Shown here in pieces: positions 1 to 6,997 of a stretch of 7,302 nt of DNA. The number at the start of each line of letters is the position of its first letter. Positions within the stretch are counted from its first letter, which is position 1. The stretch spans positions 1 through 7,302 of the forward strand of contig JBHHZJ010000134.1 in NCBI GenBank assembly GCA_046758005.1, given 5' to 3'. The position numbers and the translations under genes are program-made. The notes beneath the pieces were generated by a model, which saw nothing but the letters and a program-made list of their open reading frames with translations, ran no database searches and was not told the origin of the DNA. The stretch is from JBHHZJ01 sp046758005. Lineage in GTDB: Bacteria > Pseudomonadota > Alphaproteobacteria > Kiloniellales > J153.

Positions 1-3000
1 CTAGTCGCCAAAGCCCTTGAGCAGGTCCTTGAGGCCCTTCTTGAGGATGTCCTTCGGCTTGAGCTGCTGCGGCGCCGGCGGCTCGGCGCTCGGCTGCGGG
101 CCGCCCGGCCGGGCCGGCGCGGGCTGCCGGTCCCGCTGGAAGATCTGGCCGCCGACGCGCACGTTTGGCTTGTCCAGCGGGCCGCGCAGATCGGCGGTCA
201 GATAGGGCTTGGTCGTGTCCTCTGCGCGGTAGACGCTGGTGCGCGTGTCGAGCCGCCAGGCCGGCAGGTCGGCCGTGCCCTGGGTCAGCGCCACGGCCTT
301 GCGCCCGTCGACGCGCAGGTCGGTCGTCTTGACGACCCCGCGCTCGATCGTGAAGGTGCCGCGCAGCGCGGCGGGCGCGCCGGCGAAGGCGTTGAACAGC
401 AGGTTGGTGGCGCCGGTCACGCCGCGAATCTCCTTGACCTTCTGGCCAAGGATGCCGAGCAAGACGGCGCCGACCTGCTCCTCGGCCTTGGCCTTGACGT
501 TGAGCGTGCCGTGAATTTCGCCGTTGCCGGCGAGCGCGGCTACGAGTTCGGCTTGGCTGCGCCCCCGCGTATTCAGGGAGGCATCGACGTTGAGCGGCCC
601 CGAGACGCGGTCGGTCTCGGCCACGTCCTGCAACACCTTGGCCAGGTTCAGCTCGATGGCGGTGAGCGCCAGGCCGGCCTCCAACGCCGCGCCTTGTTTT
701 CCCGGGCGCGCGTCGACCTTGCCGGTGGCCAGGACCGCGCCGTCGTAAAGCGTTCCGCTTACCTTGCGCAGGTCGAGCAGCCCGTCCTTGAGCGCGGCGT
801 CGACCACCGCGTTGTCGAGGCGCACGTCGCCGAACACGAGCGCCGCGGAGCGCAGCTTCACCCGGGCGTCGACCCGGTCCAGGGCGGACACGTCGATCGG
901 CTCCTTCGACCAACGCTCGGCACCCTCGGGGCGGGCCGCGGCCTGCCCTTGGGCGCCGCCTGCCTCCGGCGCCGGGGCCGGCGCCTTGGCCGCCTTGCCG
1001 GCGCTGCCGGCCGCCGGCGCGAGGAACGCGCGCAGCGGCAGCACGCCGGTCGAGAGGTCCACGTCGAGCGCCGGCTTCGCGCCGGTGAGATCCACGCCCA
1101 CCGCCCCGGCAACCTCGGTTGCGCCGATCTTGCCGGCGAGGTCGCTCACCTGGATCTTGTCCGAGCGCCCAGTCACGCGGGCCTTGAGATCGACACCGCC
1201 GATCCCCGAGCCGAAGGTCGCCTCCGGCGCGACGGCGCGCACCAGCGCCGCGAGATCCGGGTGCTGCGCGGCGACCGCGAGATCGAGATCTTCGAGCGTC
1301 GGCTTGGGGTCGCCGAGGTTCGCGGCCAGCGATCCGGAAAGCCGCACCGGGCCGAGCGTGGCGTCGAGGCCGCTGATCCGTACCCGCTGGGGCGTTCCGG
1401 CGACTTTCGCGACGACGTCCAAGGCGCCCAGCTTGGGGTCGAGCCGTACCTCCGGCGCAAGCGCGCGGACCAGCTTTGCGAGGTTCGGATGCCGGCCCGT
1501 GACCGCGAGGTCGAAGCCGGGCGGCACCGCGGCCGGCTGCGCCGTGCCGCTTGCGCCGAAGCGCCCGCCGAGCGCGCTCAGGTCGGCGGCGAAGGACACC
1601 TGGTCCATCGAACCCTCGAGCGTGCCCTTGAGGCCGAAGGCCCCGACCCGGGCGAGCATCCCCGGTTCGAGGCCGGCCGCCTTGGCCAGGCGAACGGGAT
1701 CGGGGACCTGTATCTCGAAGGTTCCGTCCACGGCCGGCTTGTCCGCAAGCAGCGCGACCGTGCCCGACAGGCGCGCGCTGCCGCCGACGGCATCGCCGAC
1801 CCGCAGCTCGCGCAGGGTAATCACGCCCCGCCGCAAGGTGGCGTCGAGGCGCACGCCGCGCGCGGCGACGCCCCGCACCGTGAGGGTGCCGAGCCTGAGG
1901 TCGACGTTGGCGTCGAACGCCGCGAGCGCCCCCGGCCCGGCCGGCGCGGGCAGGGTTCTCGGAGCGCTCCCGGCCCCGGCCGTGGCCGCCTGTTCGCCCG
2001 CCTGTTCTCCCGCTTCGGCGGCTTTCGGCAGGTACGCGTCGAGGTTGAGCTTGTCGACCGCGAGCCCGATGCCGAGGCCTGGCCGCTCGCGCAGCGCCAC
2101 GGCGATCCCGCCGGTCGCGCGGCTGAGATCGATGCGCAGGTCGACGTCGCCGAGCATCACCTGATCGCGCGTCGCCGCGATCTTGCCGGTCAGGCTCATC
2201 TTGCGCAGGCGCTCGGCGGGCACTTGCGCCACGGCGACGCCCAGCCAGTCGAGCACGGCGCGCAGGTTATCGGAGGCGGCCTCCACGCGCCCGTCGAAGC
2301 GCAGCCCGGGCGCGCCGCCCTCGGCCGTCGGCCCCAGCGTTCCCGCAAGCGTCACGTCCGATCCGCCGGGCAGGAGGGCGAGCGCCTGGCCGACCTTCAG
2401 CCGGCCCTCGGCCAACGCGAGGCTGACCATGACCTGCCGCACCACCTGGCCGCGGTAGACGAGCGCGTCCACGGAGAGATCCAGTGCGCCGGTCATGTCC
2501 GCGGGCAGGACGAAGCCGCCGCCGCCCGGCGCGGCGCGGGCGGCCGGCGCCTCCTGCCCGGTCTGCGCGGCCGTGCCGGTCTTGTCCTCGGCCGGCTGGT
2601 CGCCGGGCGCCGCCGCGGCGGCGGCCACGAGGAGCTTGTCGATGTCGATGCGGGAGGCCGCGAGCCGGACCTGCGCATCGAGCGGCGGCCCCATCTTGAC
2701 CTGCACCTCGCCCTCGACCTTGGTCTCGCCGAAGCGCAGCATCAGCTCGGTGGCCGAGGCCCGCTCCGCGTCCGCCGCGACGTCCGCCTCGACGCTGAAC
2801 GGCTTGGCGAGCAGCGACGGGAGATCGCCCGGCTCGGCCAGCGCGGCGGCCACGGCCGCCAGGTCCTTGCCCTCGCTCTTGACACGCCCGCGCAGGGAGA
2901 CCCGCTCGCCATGGCGCGACAGGGCACCGGCGAACTGGAGCTTGGCGTCCGGGCCGGGCAAACGCAGGGCGAAGCTCAGCGGGGTGGCGCCGCCCTCGAC

Positions 3001-3642
3001 CAGGCGGCCCAGGCTGACCTCGAACTCGGCCGGGACGCCGCGAAGGGCGGCTTGACCGGAGACGGCGAACGGGCCCACGAGCGACTCGGCGGCGATCTCC
3101 GCATTCAGATGGTCGATGCGCTCCTCCGTGCCGGCGCGCGCGTCGCGGTAGATCACGGTGCCGTCCTCGATCCTCAGGCTGTCGAGGCGGATGCCGCCCG
3201 GCACCCCGGCATCGGCCGCGCCGGTGTCCTCGTCGCCCGCCGCGTCCGGGCCCGGCGCCGCGAACTCCCAGTTCTTGCGCCCGTCCGGCAGCACCTCAGC
3301 CCGGATGACCGGTTTGACCAGGACGATGCTCTCGACCTGCACCTCGCCGCGCAGCAACGGCAGGAAGGCGATGCGCACCTTGAGCGACTCGAGCTCGACC
3401 ATGTCCGGCGCCGACCCGCCCTCGACGTTGGCGAGCCGCACCTTGGCGGCCGAGAGCGCGGGCGCGGGCAGGACGGCGAGGCTGACGTCGCCGTCGATCG
3501 CGAGCTCGCGCCCGGTCAGGTTGCGCACCTCCGCTGTGATCCGCCCTTTCTGCGCGTTCCAGTCGATGAAGCTCGGCGCGATGAGGATTGCGGCGACGAG
3601 CAGAACGACAAGACCAAGCAGGCCCAGACCCAGTTTCTTCAC
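1..3642 (-). CDS. AsmA family envelope protein (large form, about 1213 aa)
   Basis: AsmA-family proteins are inner-membrane-anchored and project a long beta-rich groove into the periplasm; relatives such as TamB and YhdP act in phospholipid transport to the outer membrane. The sequence shows a hydrophobic anchor at residues 4-23, then a typical AsmA N-terminal region (about 24-170, including GRELAIDGDVSL and LDSLRIEDGTVIYRD). A C-terminal AsmA_2-like region (about 1010-1165) contains GRSQAELVAALAGNG and ends near LRGPLDKPNVRV. Ala/Pro/Gly-rich linkers lie near 342-376, 540-570, 876-912 and 1170-1197. The protein is about twice the length of E. coli AsmA. I chose the GTG at 3642 because AAAGGA lies 6 nt upstream and the anchor follows at once. 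An upstream in-frame ATG at 3756 would add 38 polar residues ahead of the anchor and lacks support. The stop codon occupies bases 1-3, so the gene is complete. Its exact cargo cannot be told from sequence. Confidence 0.93.
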   Translation of the reverse strand: MKKLGLGLLGLVVLLVAAILIAPSFIDWNAQKGRITAEVRNLTGRELAIDGDVSLAVLPAPALSAAKVRLANVEGGSAPDMVELESLKVRIAFLPLLRGEVQVESIVLVKPVIRAEVLPDGRKNWEFAAPGPDAAGDEDTGAADAGVPGGIRLDSLRIEDGTVIYRDARAGTEERIDHLNAEIAAESLVGPFAVSGQAALRGVPAEFEVSLGRLVEGGATPLSFALRLPGPDAKLQFAGALSRHGERVSLRGRVKSEGKDLAAVAAALAEPGDLPSLLAKPFSVEADVAADAERASATELMLRFGETKVEGEVQVKMGPPLDAQVRLAASRIDIDKLLVAAAAAAPGDQPAEDKTGTAAQTGQEAPAARAAPGGGGFVLPADMTGALDLSVDALVYRGQVVRQVMVSLALAEGRLKVGQALALLPGGSDVTLAGTLGPTAEGGAPGLRFDGRVEAASDNLRAVLDWLGVAVAQVPAERLRKMSLTGKIAATRDQVMLGDVDLRIDLSRATGGIAVALRERPGLGIGLAVDKLNLDAYLPKAAEAGEQAGEQAATAGAGSAPRTLPAPAGPGALAAFDANVDLRLGTLTVRGVAARGVRLDATLRRGVITLRELRVGDAVGGSARLSGTVALLADKPAVDGTFEIQVPDPVRLAKAAGLEPGMLARVGAFGLKGTLEGSMDQVSFAADLSALGGRFGASGTAQPAAVPPGFDLAVTGRHPNLAKLVRALAPEVRLDPKLGALDVVAKVAGTPQRVRISGLDATLGPVRLSGSLAANLGDPKPTLEDLDLAVAAQHPDLAALVRAVAPEATFGSGIGGVDLKARVTGRSDKIQVSDLAGKIGATEVAGAVGVDLTGAKPALDVDLSTGVLPLRAFLAPAAGSAGKAAKAPAPAPEAGGAQGQAAARPEGAERWSKEPIDVSALDRVDARVKLRSAALVFGDVRLDNAVVDAALKDGLLDLRKVSGTLYDGAVLATGKVDARPGKQGAALEAGLALTAIELNLAKVLQDVAETDRVSGPLNVDASLNTRGRSQAELVAALAGNGEIHGTLNVKAKAEEQVGAVLLGILGQKVKEIRGVTGATNLLFNAFAGAPAALRGTFTIERGVVKTTDLRVDGRKAVALTQGTADLPAWRLDTRTSVYRAEDTTKPYLTADLRGPLDKPNVRVGGQIFQRDRQPAPARPGGPQPSAEPPAPQQLKPKDILKKGLKDLLKGFGD
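1060..1719 (-). repeat. Three tandem protein-level repeats (68-76 aa) inside the AsmA-like protein
   Basis: Residues 642-709, 710-785 and 786-861 of the AsmA-like protein align as successive units. The second and third units open with FDLAVTGRHPNLAKLVRALAPE and LDLAVAAQHPDLAALVRAVAPE. They share 28 of 76 positions by my hand count, with the same spacing to a later G-x2-D, a V-x-G and a KP-x-L near the unit end. The first unit (FEIQVPDPVRLAKAAGLEP) is more diverged and shorter. The units probably extend the beta-groove by one module each. The DNA is not obviously repeated, so the duplication is old. Confidence 0.7.
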
Positions 3643-3796
3643 GACGGTTCCTTTATTCGGCCAGATTAGGGGCCCTTTTTCGTGCCGGCGCGTGCAACTG
3701 GCCATTGCGCGTGACGCCGTTTCCGTTAAGCTAATGAAACCGTGATTATCGGGCAAACAATACGGTCGGGCCCGAGGAACCAGGAACGTAACGGCT
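3643..3796. promoter_or_regulatory. Divergent intergenic region between asmA-like gene and DUF4169-like gene
   Basis: The 154 bp between the two divergent starts must hold both promoters unless distant ones are used. It is more AT-rich than its surroundings around 3721-3765. On the plus strand TTGCGC (3705-3710) is followed after 16 nt by TAAGCT. On the minus strand TTGTTT is followed after 17 nt by TCATTA. Both are weak sigma70 matches, so I do not assign start sites. The ribosome-binding sites are clear: AAAGGA (3654 to 3649, minus strand) for the AsmA-like gene and AGGAA (3782-3786, plus strand) for the small gene. Confidence 0.4.
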
Positions 3797-4003
3797 ATGG
3801 GTGAGATCGTCGATCTCGACAGTTACCGCAAACGACGCAAACGAAAAGCCGCCGAATCCCGAAGCGCGGGCAGCCGCCGGCACACGGAACGCTACCAGTC
3901 GAGGCATGACCGCACGGGCACGGCGGTCGAATCGCTCGAGGCCGGTCGCGCCGAGCCGGACGAGCGCGGAAAGATCGAGCGGGACGATCAAACGGCGGAT
4001 TGA
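3797..4003 (+). CDS. Small basic protein resembling DUF4169 family (68 aa)
   Basis: This is a 68-residue, strongly charged protein with no membrane segment. It opens MGEIVDLDSYRKRRKRKAAE, which resembles the start of the alphaproteobacterial DUF4169 family as I remember it: a short E-I-V-N/D-L stretch followed by a run of Arg/Lys and Ala/Glu-rich helix. The tail GKIERDD sits where family members often carry a short L-D-G-H-like motif, but the match there is poor. The family has no established function. The ATG has AGGAA 10 nt upstream. Codon third positions are mostly G or C, though less strongly than in leuA. The gene diverges from the AsmA-like gene and converges on the hemerythrin gene. 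It could still be a spurious ORF, but the recognisable N-terminus and ribosome-binding site favour a real gene. Confidence 0.62.
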   Translation: MGEIVDLDSYRKRRKRKAAESRSAGSRRHTERYQSRHDRTGTAVESLEAGRAEPDERGKIERDDQTAD

Positions 4004-4126
4004 TCGCGCGACGGTCCGCCCCTGCCCCGGTGCGGCCCGATACGAACCGCCAAAAGCGTTTCCACGCAGTCAAACCGGGTCCGGAGGAGCGATTCGCCGG
4101 TCGAGGGCGTCGGGCTGGCCTTCGAC

Positions 4127-4179
4127 CCCCTCACCGCGGCCCTTGCCCCTGATCAGCGGGAGAGGGCCGCGGCGAGGGG
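4127..4179. repeat. Long imperfect palindrome in the convergent gap (REP-like element or bidirectional terminator stem)
   Basis: CCCCTC (4127-4132) pairs with GAGGGG (4174-4179). After one A/C mismatch, 4134-4143 pairs with 4163-4172 (CCGCGGCCCT with AGGGCCGCGG). Next come a G/U pair, a mismatch, CCC/GGG and an inner CTGATCAG palindrome. The CCCTCACC-GGCCCT...AGAGGG layout matches a class of palindromes often found dispersed between genes in high-GC proteobacteria. It lies between two genes that end toward each other, so it could stop transcription from both sides. No T-run follows on either strand, so it is not a classical intrinsic terminator. The rest of the gap (4004-4251) shows only a 6-bp CGCGCG stem at 4204-4222. 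Confidence 0.65.
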
Positions 4180-4251
4180 AGGTTGGGACACATGAGGGGT
4201 AATCGCGCGCATCGGCCGCGCGTCCGCAGTTACACCAACCACCGCTGGTAA

Positions 4252-4812
4252 TTAGCCGCCCTCACGGGCCCAGGCGAGCACCTTCTCGCGCAGCGCCTCG
4301 AAGCGCTCCTCGCCCTGCGGCGTCCCGAAGACGGGGTCCTCGCGCGCGGTCACCTGGGCGTCGATCTCCGCCCAGTCCTCGGCGGTCAGGCTGCGCACGG
4401 CCGCCGGCAGGAAGACCCGCTCCTCCATGTCCATGTGGCGCCGATAGTGGTCCAGGAACTCCCGGGCGACTTGGTCGAAGGCCTCGCGCGGGATCTCCAG
4501 GTCCTGCAGCAGGTTTCGCACGGCTGCCGCGAACCGGCGGGTGAGCGCCCCCAGCCTCCGGTGCTCGGCCTGCAGGTCGCCCAGGGCCTCCGCGGCCGCC
4601 GGGTCGCGCACGCGGAGCCGTTCGAAGACCAGGTCCTCCTTGGGGTGGTGGTAGAGATCGGGATAGTTCAGACAGTAGTCGAGAACGCCCTGGACGATGT
4701 CGTAGTCCGGCGACTCGCCTTCCTCGAACACGGCGAGCTGCCGCTCGACCGCGTCGAGCAGCTTGGCCAAATTGGCGTGTTCCTGAAGCAGCAATCCCAC
4801 CACGTCCGCCAC
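4252..4812 (-). CDS. Hemerythrin-domain (HHE) protein, 186 aa
   Basis: Hemerythrin-like proteins are four-helix bundles with a non-heme diiron site that binds O2 or reacts with NO; bacterial single-domain forms are linked to oxygen storage, NO handling or iron-sulfur repair. The ligand pattern is visible: LLQEH (His12) in helix A, HHPKED (His55/56 and Glu59) in helix B, QAEH (His84) in helix C, and HMDMEE (His126, Glu130) in helix D, followed by RVFLP as in HHE domains. There is no signal peptide or membrane segment, so it should be cytoplasmic. A C-terminal tail of about 45 residues follows the last ligand. I start it at the GTG at 4812 because GAGGTG lies 6 nt upstream; GTG codons at 4821 and 4803 are alternatives. 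An FNR-like box lies upstream, which fits induction under low oxygen or nitrosative stress. Confidence 0.92.
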   Translation of the reverse strand: MADVVGLLLQEHANLAKLLDAVERQLAVFEEGESPDYDIVQGVLDYCLNYPDLYHHPKEDLVFERLRVRDPAAAEALGDLQAEHRRLGALTRRFAAAVRNLLQDLEIPREAFDQVAREFLDHYRRHMDMEERVFLPAAVRSLTAEDWAEIDAQVTAREDPVFGTPQGEERFEALREKVLAWAREGG

Positions 4813-4887
4813 GTCGGCCACCTCGGTCTGTCAGGCTCGCCCGCGCGAATTCATGATTACAGGTAACCGGACGCCGCGGCCCCGGCA

Positions 4888-4901
4888 TTGACATGGCTCA
4901 A
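4888..4901 (-). promoter_or_regulatory. Candidate FNR/FixK/Dnr-type operator upstream of the hemerythrin gene
   Basis: Read on the minus strand this is TTGAG-CCAT-GTCAA. It has the perfect TTGA-N6-TCAA core of the CRP/FNR superfamily and matches 8 of the 10 outer bases of the FNR consensus TTGAT-N4-ATCAA. Its centre is about 82 bp upstream of the chosen GTG. If it acts at the usual -41.5 position, transcription would start near 4853, about 40 nt before the start codon. The -10 region is only a weak match (TACCTG or TAATCA at 4865-4854). On the plus strand TTGACA here looks like a -35, but a GC-only stretch follows at the -10 distance. Confidence 0.5.
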
Positions 4902-4977
4902 TGGGCCGGACCCGGCGCCGCGCGGCCGCGCGCCGGCAAGTAACGATCGGCGAACTTCCGCGCAAAAAAGATAGGTA

Positions 4978-5006
4978 TTGTTAACCAATCCCTGCGAGGT
5001 TAAATA
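4978..5006 (+). promoter_or_regulatory. Candidate sigma70 promoter for the leuA leader transcript
   Basis: TTGTTA (4978-4983) is separated by exactly 17 nt from TAAATA (5001-5006), inside the most AT-rich stretch of the right half (about 4965-5020). The predicted start near 5013 would give a leader of about 315 nt before the leuA ATG, containing the leader ORF and stem-loops. An alternative -10, TAAGAT at 5005-5010, has poor spacing. The -35 overlaps an imperfect inverted repeat ATTG-N5-CAAT (4977-4989), which could be a regulator site. Confidence 0.42.
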
Positions 5007-5020
5007 AGATAACGTTTTCC

Positions 5021-5043
5021 GGCCCTCGGGCATGCAGAGGGCC
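5021..5043 (+). other. Stem-loop early in the leuA leader
   Basis: GGCCCTC (5021-5027) pairs perfectly with GAGGGCC (5037-5043) around a 9-nt loop that contains the palindrome GCATGC. It would lie just downstream of the predicted transcription start, near the 5' end of the leader RNA. It is preceded, not followed, by a T-run (TTTT, 5015-5018), so it is not a terminator for the plus strand. On the minus strand the same stem is followed by AAAA rather than T. A role in 5'-end stability is possible. Confidence 0.4.
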
Positions 5044-5086
5044 CGCCCGTGGGTCGATCGAAGGGCGCGAGCGCCTCGAAAGGACG

Positions 5087-5233
5087 ATGTCGAACGTGAC
5101 CGACAGCCGCAACATCCAAAGCGCGACGGCCGCCCCAGGGACGCCGGCCGTGCGGATGGCGCGCGCGCGGGCGCTGGCCCTCCTTTCCACCCTCTTTGCC
5201 GGCGACCAGGCTCTGCTCCTTAGCTGCCCCTGA
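5087..5233 (+). CDS. Candidate leucine-rich leader peptide of leuA (48 aa, or 25 aa from an internal ATG)
   Basis: The short ORF upstream of leuA has Leu at residues 30, 32, 33, 36, 43, 44 and 45: seven in the last 19 codons, ending QALLLSCP. The triple Leu (CTG CTC CTT, 5213-5221) lies 9 nt before the stop. CTT, which is scarce in leuA, is used twice. Leader peptides rich in the end-product amino acid control biosynthetic genes by attenuation, and leuA attenuators are known in proteobacteria. AAAGGA (5079-5084) precedes the ATG by only 2 nt, which is closer than usual. An in-frame ATG at 5156 would give a 25-aa peptide nearer the usual leader size but lacks a good ribosome-binding site. The reading frame differs from leuA. 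The first 29 residues look ordinary, so only the 3' part carries the argument. Confidence 0.5.
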   Translation: MSNVTDSRNIQSATAAPGTPAVRMARARALALLSTLFAGDQALLLSCP

Positions 5234-5269
5234 ACGCTCCAGCCGCCCGCGGCGGCAGGCGATCAGGGG
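5227..5269 (+). promoter_or_regulatory. Strong leader stem-loop at the leader ORF stop codon (candidate attenuator element)
   Basis: CCCCTGA (5227-5233) pairs perfectly with TCAGGGG (5263-5269). Inside it GCCGCC pairs with GGCGGC around a CGC loop, so the whole forms a two-storey hairpin. The TGA of the leader ORF is part of the outer stem, and the stem starts 5 nt after the Leu triplet. A ribosome stalled at, or finishing, the leader ORF would therefore open the outer stem. No T-run follows; the nearest is TTTTT at 5317-5321, close to the leuA start. The element is therefore not a standard intrinsic terminator. Confidence 0.5.
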
Positions 5270-5308
5270 TGCGACGCAGGACACGAGCCAGGAATGGTCA
5301 ACGGATTT

Positions 5309-5315
5309 AAGAGGG
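5309..5315 (+). promoter_or_regulatory. leuA ribosome-binding region, complementary to a leader segment
   Basis: AAGAGGG is the only purine-rich Shine-Dalgarno candidate before the leuA ATG. It lies 12 nt upstream, which is longer than usual. It is the exact reverse complement of CCCTCTT at 5190-5196 in the leader ORF, which spans the codon for Leu36; a second CCCTC at 5177-5181 could pair with part of it. Pairing would hide the leuA start, and a ribosome on the leader ORF would prevent it. Confidence 0.45.
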
Positions 5316-5327
5316 ATTTTTGAAGTC

Positions 5328-6902
<1,575 letters not shown>

Positions 6903-6929
6903 GCCGGACAGGTTCGTCATCGGCCCGCC

Positions 6930-6950
6930 GCGACGGGCGCGCGCCGTCGC
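6930..6950. terminator. GC-rich stem-loop between leuA and mreB
   Basis: GCGACGG (6930-6936) pairs perfectly with CCGTCGC (6944-6950) around GCGCGCG. It starts 27 nt after the leuA stop codon. No T-run follows (GCCCGCCGGGG comes next), so termination would be partial or need Rho. It may protect the leuA mRNA end or reduce read-through into mreB. I see no convincing sigma70 promoter in the remaining 47 bp before mreB, so some read-through may be needed. Confidence 0.35.
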
Positions 6951-6997
6951 GCCCGCCGGGGTGGGGCCAATAACCATCTGAGGGGCTGAGAGGTTTC

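Noticed and set aside
511..3669. A 1052-codon open frame on the plus strand, antisense to the AsmA-like gene
   Set aside because: It is in exact codon register with the real gene, so each antisense stop would need a TTA, CTA or TCA codon, and high-GC genes rarely use these. Its product is rich in Arg, His, Gly and Glu with no recognisable domain, as expected of a shadow frame.
3643..3756. N-terminal extension of the AsmA-like protein by 38 residues from an ATG at 3756
   Set aside because: It would place polar residues before the membrane anchor, whereas the GTG at 3642 has a well-spaced AAAGGA and a normal Lys-Lys start ahead of the anchor.
4262..4894. A 210-codon minus-strand frame overlapping the hemerythrin gene
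   Set aside because: It is an alternative frame of the hemerythrin gene with an Arg/Gly/Pro-rich product and no ligand motifs; the hemerythrin frame has all expected His/Glu positions.
4888..4916. Plus-strand TTGACA as a -35 box for a promoter toward leuA
   Set aside because: The sequence 17 nt downstream is CCCGGC with no -10-like hexamer nearby; the site fits better as a CRP/FNR-type inverted repeat.
5317..5321. TTTTT just upstream of the leuA ATG as the U-tract of an intrinsic terminator
   Set aside because: No GC-rich hairpin ends immediately before it; the strong stem-loop finishes 47 nt earlier at 5269.
5294..5323. A 9-residue mini-ORF (ATG at 5294) ending 4 nt before the leuA start
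   Set aside because: Its only purine-rich upstream stretch abuts the ATG, and an ORF this short is expected by chance.
5196..5327. N-terminal extension of leuA by 44 residues from an upstream ATG
   Set aside because: The extension is Arg/Ser-rich, overlaps the leader ORF and hairpin, and pushes the catalytic FDTTLRDGEQ motif too far from the N-terminus compared with known LeuA.
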